In this document: one piece after another, positions 63,016 through 64,000 of the stretch
Layout: every line of letters begins with the position of its first letter
Numbering within the stretch: position 1 is the first letter of the stretch
Translations under genes and position numbers: made by a program
Source of the DNA: Bactericera cockerelli
Taxonomy: Eukaryota > Arthropoda > Insecta > Hemiptera > Triozidae
DNA: 64,000 nt
Direction of reading: 5' to 3'
NCBI GenBank assembly: GCA_024516035.1
Contig: CM044955.1
Coordinates: 50,631,074 to 50,695,073, forward strand
The notes under the pieces: generated by a model
Database searches by the model: none
Seen by the model: the letters and a program-made list of their open reading frames with translations, nothing else
What the model was told of the DNA's origin: nothing

Positions 63016-64000
63016 ATTACCTATTTTGCTTCGAACGTTGCGAAAAATTCAAACAATACCATGTGAAGAAAACACGATTTTAAGTTTTATCGACTACGGT
63101 GGTGTCACTCTGAGCTAATCTTTGTGTACAAAAGCACCAACATGTAAAACCAACTTGGTATACATTGAGTTTATCCACTTTAAAGCAGCGTTTCCCAAAT
63201 GGGGCATCCCCCATAGCTCTCTGAAGTCTCTTCTCTGTTTGATCAATATGTATTTACTCGCATTCTTGCTCATTCTTACCGAAATCCATAAAAATAGAAT
63301 CTAGACAGGAACGCGCCGGTATGGCTGCATAAAGTCCGGCTAGAATTTTAAAATTTTAAGCATCAAAATTTCAAGTCAAAATTGGAGGAAGAAATCAACA
63401 TCCATAGAAGGTGTTTGAAGGACTAATTGACAAGCTCAAGAAGGATGGGTTGAGGAAAGAGAGAATTTTGTAAAAGGCAAAATGTTTGCGAAATAATGTA
63501 ATATGTAATAATAAAAATCATTAGTCAAAGGTCGAGTCAATGCATGGTTTTCCCACAAGATTTTTTTTTTGTCGATATATAAATCTAAAGCAGACTATAT
63601 TAAGTTCAATTGATTTTCTACAAACTGCGTAACAGCGTACCCCATCTCATAAGCTCGGGTACAAGCCACCTCCGGGAAACTACTTCTAGATTTACTCCTA
63701 TCATTATTACATAACGTTATATTACATACCGTCAATTAACCAGAGGCATGACTTCATAACCGGCTAAATTTAGCATCATATCACTCCGTAACTCCTTGTG
63801 ATCTTTTATTGGCCTATGATTATTGGCGTACAACGAATACATCAGAACGTAGCTCCTAATGTTCATTAATATCGGCCTATTACTGGCATAATAGAAGGCG
63901 GAACATCACGTGGTCCGATGAATAATACATGACATATACCACTCGTATCCGCGTACGTGCGTAGATACATACATACTCGTAATTCATCTGGAAATGCTAC
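63016..64000. other. Sequence without recognised features
   Basis: No exon, RNA gene or repeat end seen up to the window end. Confidence 0.5.

Overview
This is a eukaryotic, almost certainly insect, intronic landscape (AT-rich, very long introns, dense transposons; a hemipteran is possible but I cannot prove the order). There is no prokaryotic gene organisation. The backbone is one large minus-strand gene, a rutabaga-type calcium/calmodulin-responsive adenylate cyclase. Nine exons are recognisable between 40913 (5' side) and 2257 (3' side), running from the last transmembrane helix of the first membrane block through the C1a catalytic domain, the C1b calmodulin-binding helix and the start of the linker to the second membrane block. 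Splice sites and phases join exactly. The N-terminal exons (right of 40913) and C-terminal exons (left of 2257) were not recognised or lie outside the window.

An intronless BTB-BACK-Kelch gene (21360-23891, same strand) is nested in the 19-kb intron between cyclase exons 27608-27752 and 8116-8295. It and the cyclase are the only convincing host protein genes.

The rest is mobile DNA. Left to right: an RT/restriction-like-endonuclease retrotransposon fragment (1-1687); tRNA-derived and 5S-rRNA-derived SINEs throughout; a decayed but end-to-end definable Helitron (13609-17450) carrying a nested SINE; a second RLE-type retrotransposon inserted in a minisatellite (28889-30690); an 888-bp fold-back element with TA target duplication (33868-34755); a foldback repeat touching a cyclase exon (40932-41750); two CR1/L2-like elements with SGNH-esterase ORF1s lying head to head (42781-49760 minus; about 51000-55730 plus, the latter with intact reading frames); and a nested stack of terminal-inverted-repeat transposons inside a SINE (58160-61450).

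The most interesting signals are: (i) both CR1-like elements carry an in-phase X-XXY-YYZ slippery heptamer exactly ten codons before the ORF1 stop, with the next frame (-1) open, which suggests programmed -1 frameshifting between ORF1 and ORF2; (ii) long in-frame minisatellites coding Ser/Pro- and Ala-rich repeats in one of these elements, including Ser/Pro blocks inside its RT; (iii) a minisatellite at a cyclase exon in which successive units reproduce a strong 5' splice site; (iv) a minisatellite built from a cyclase 3' splice-site region; and (v) a 5S-rRNA-derived SINE family.
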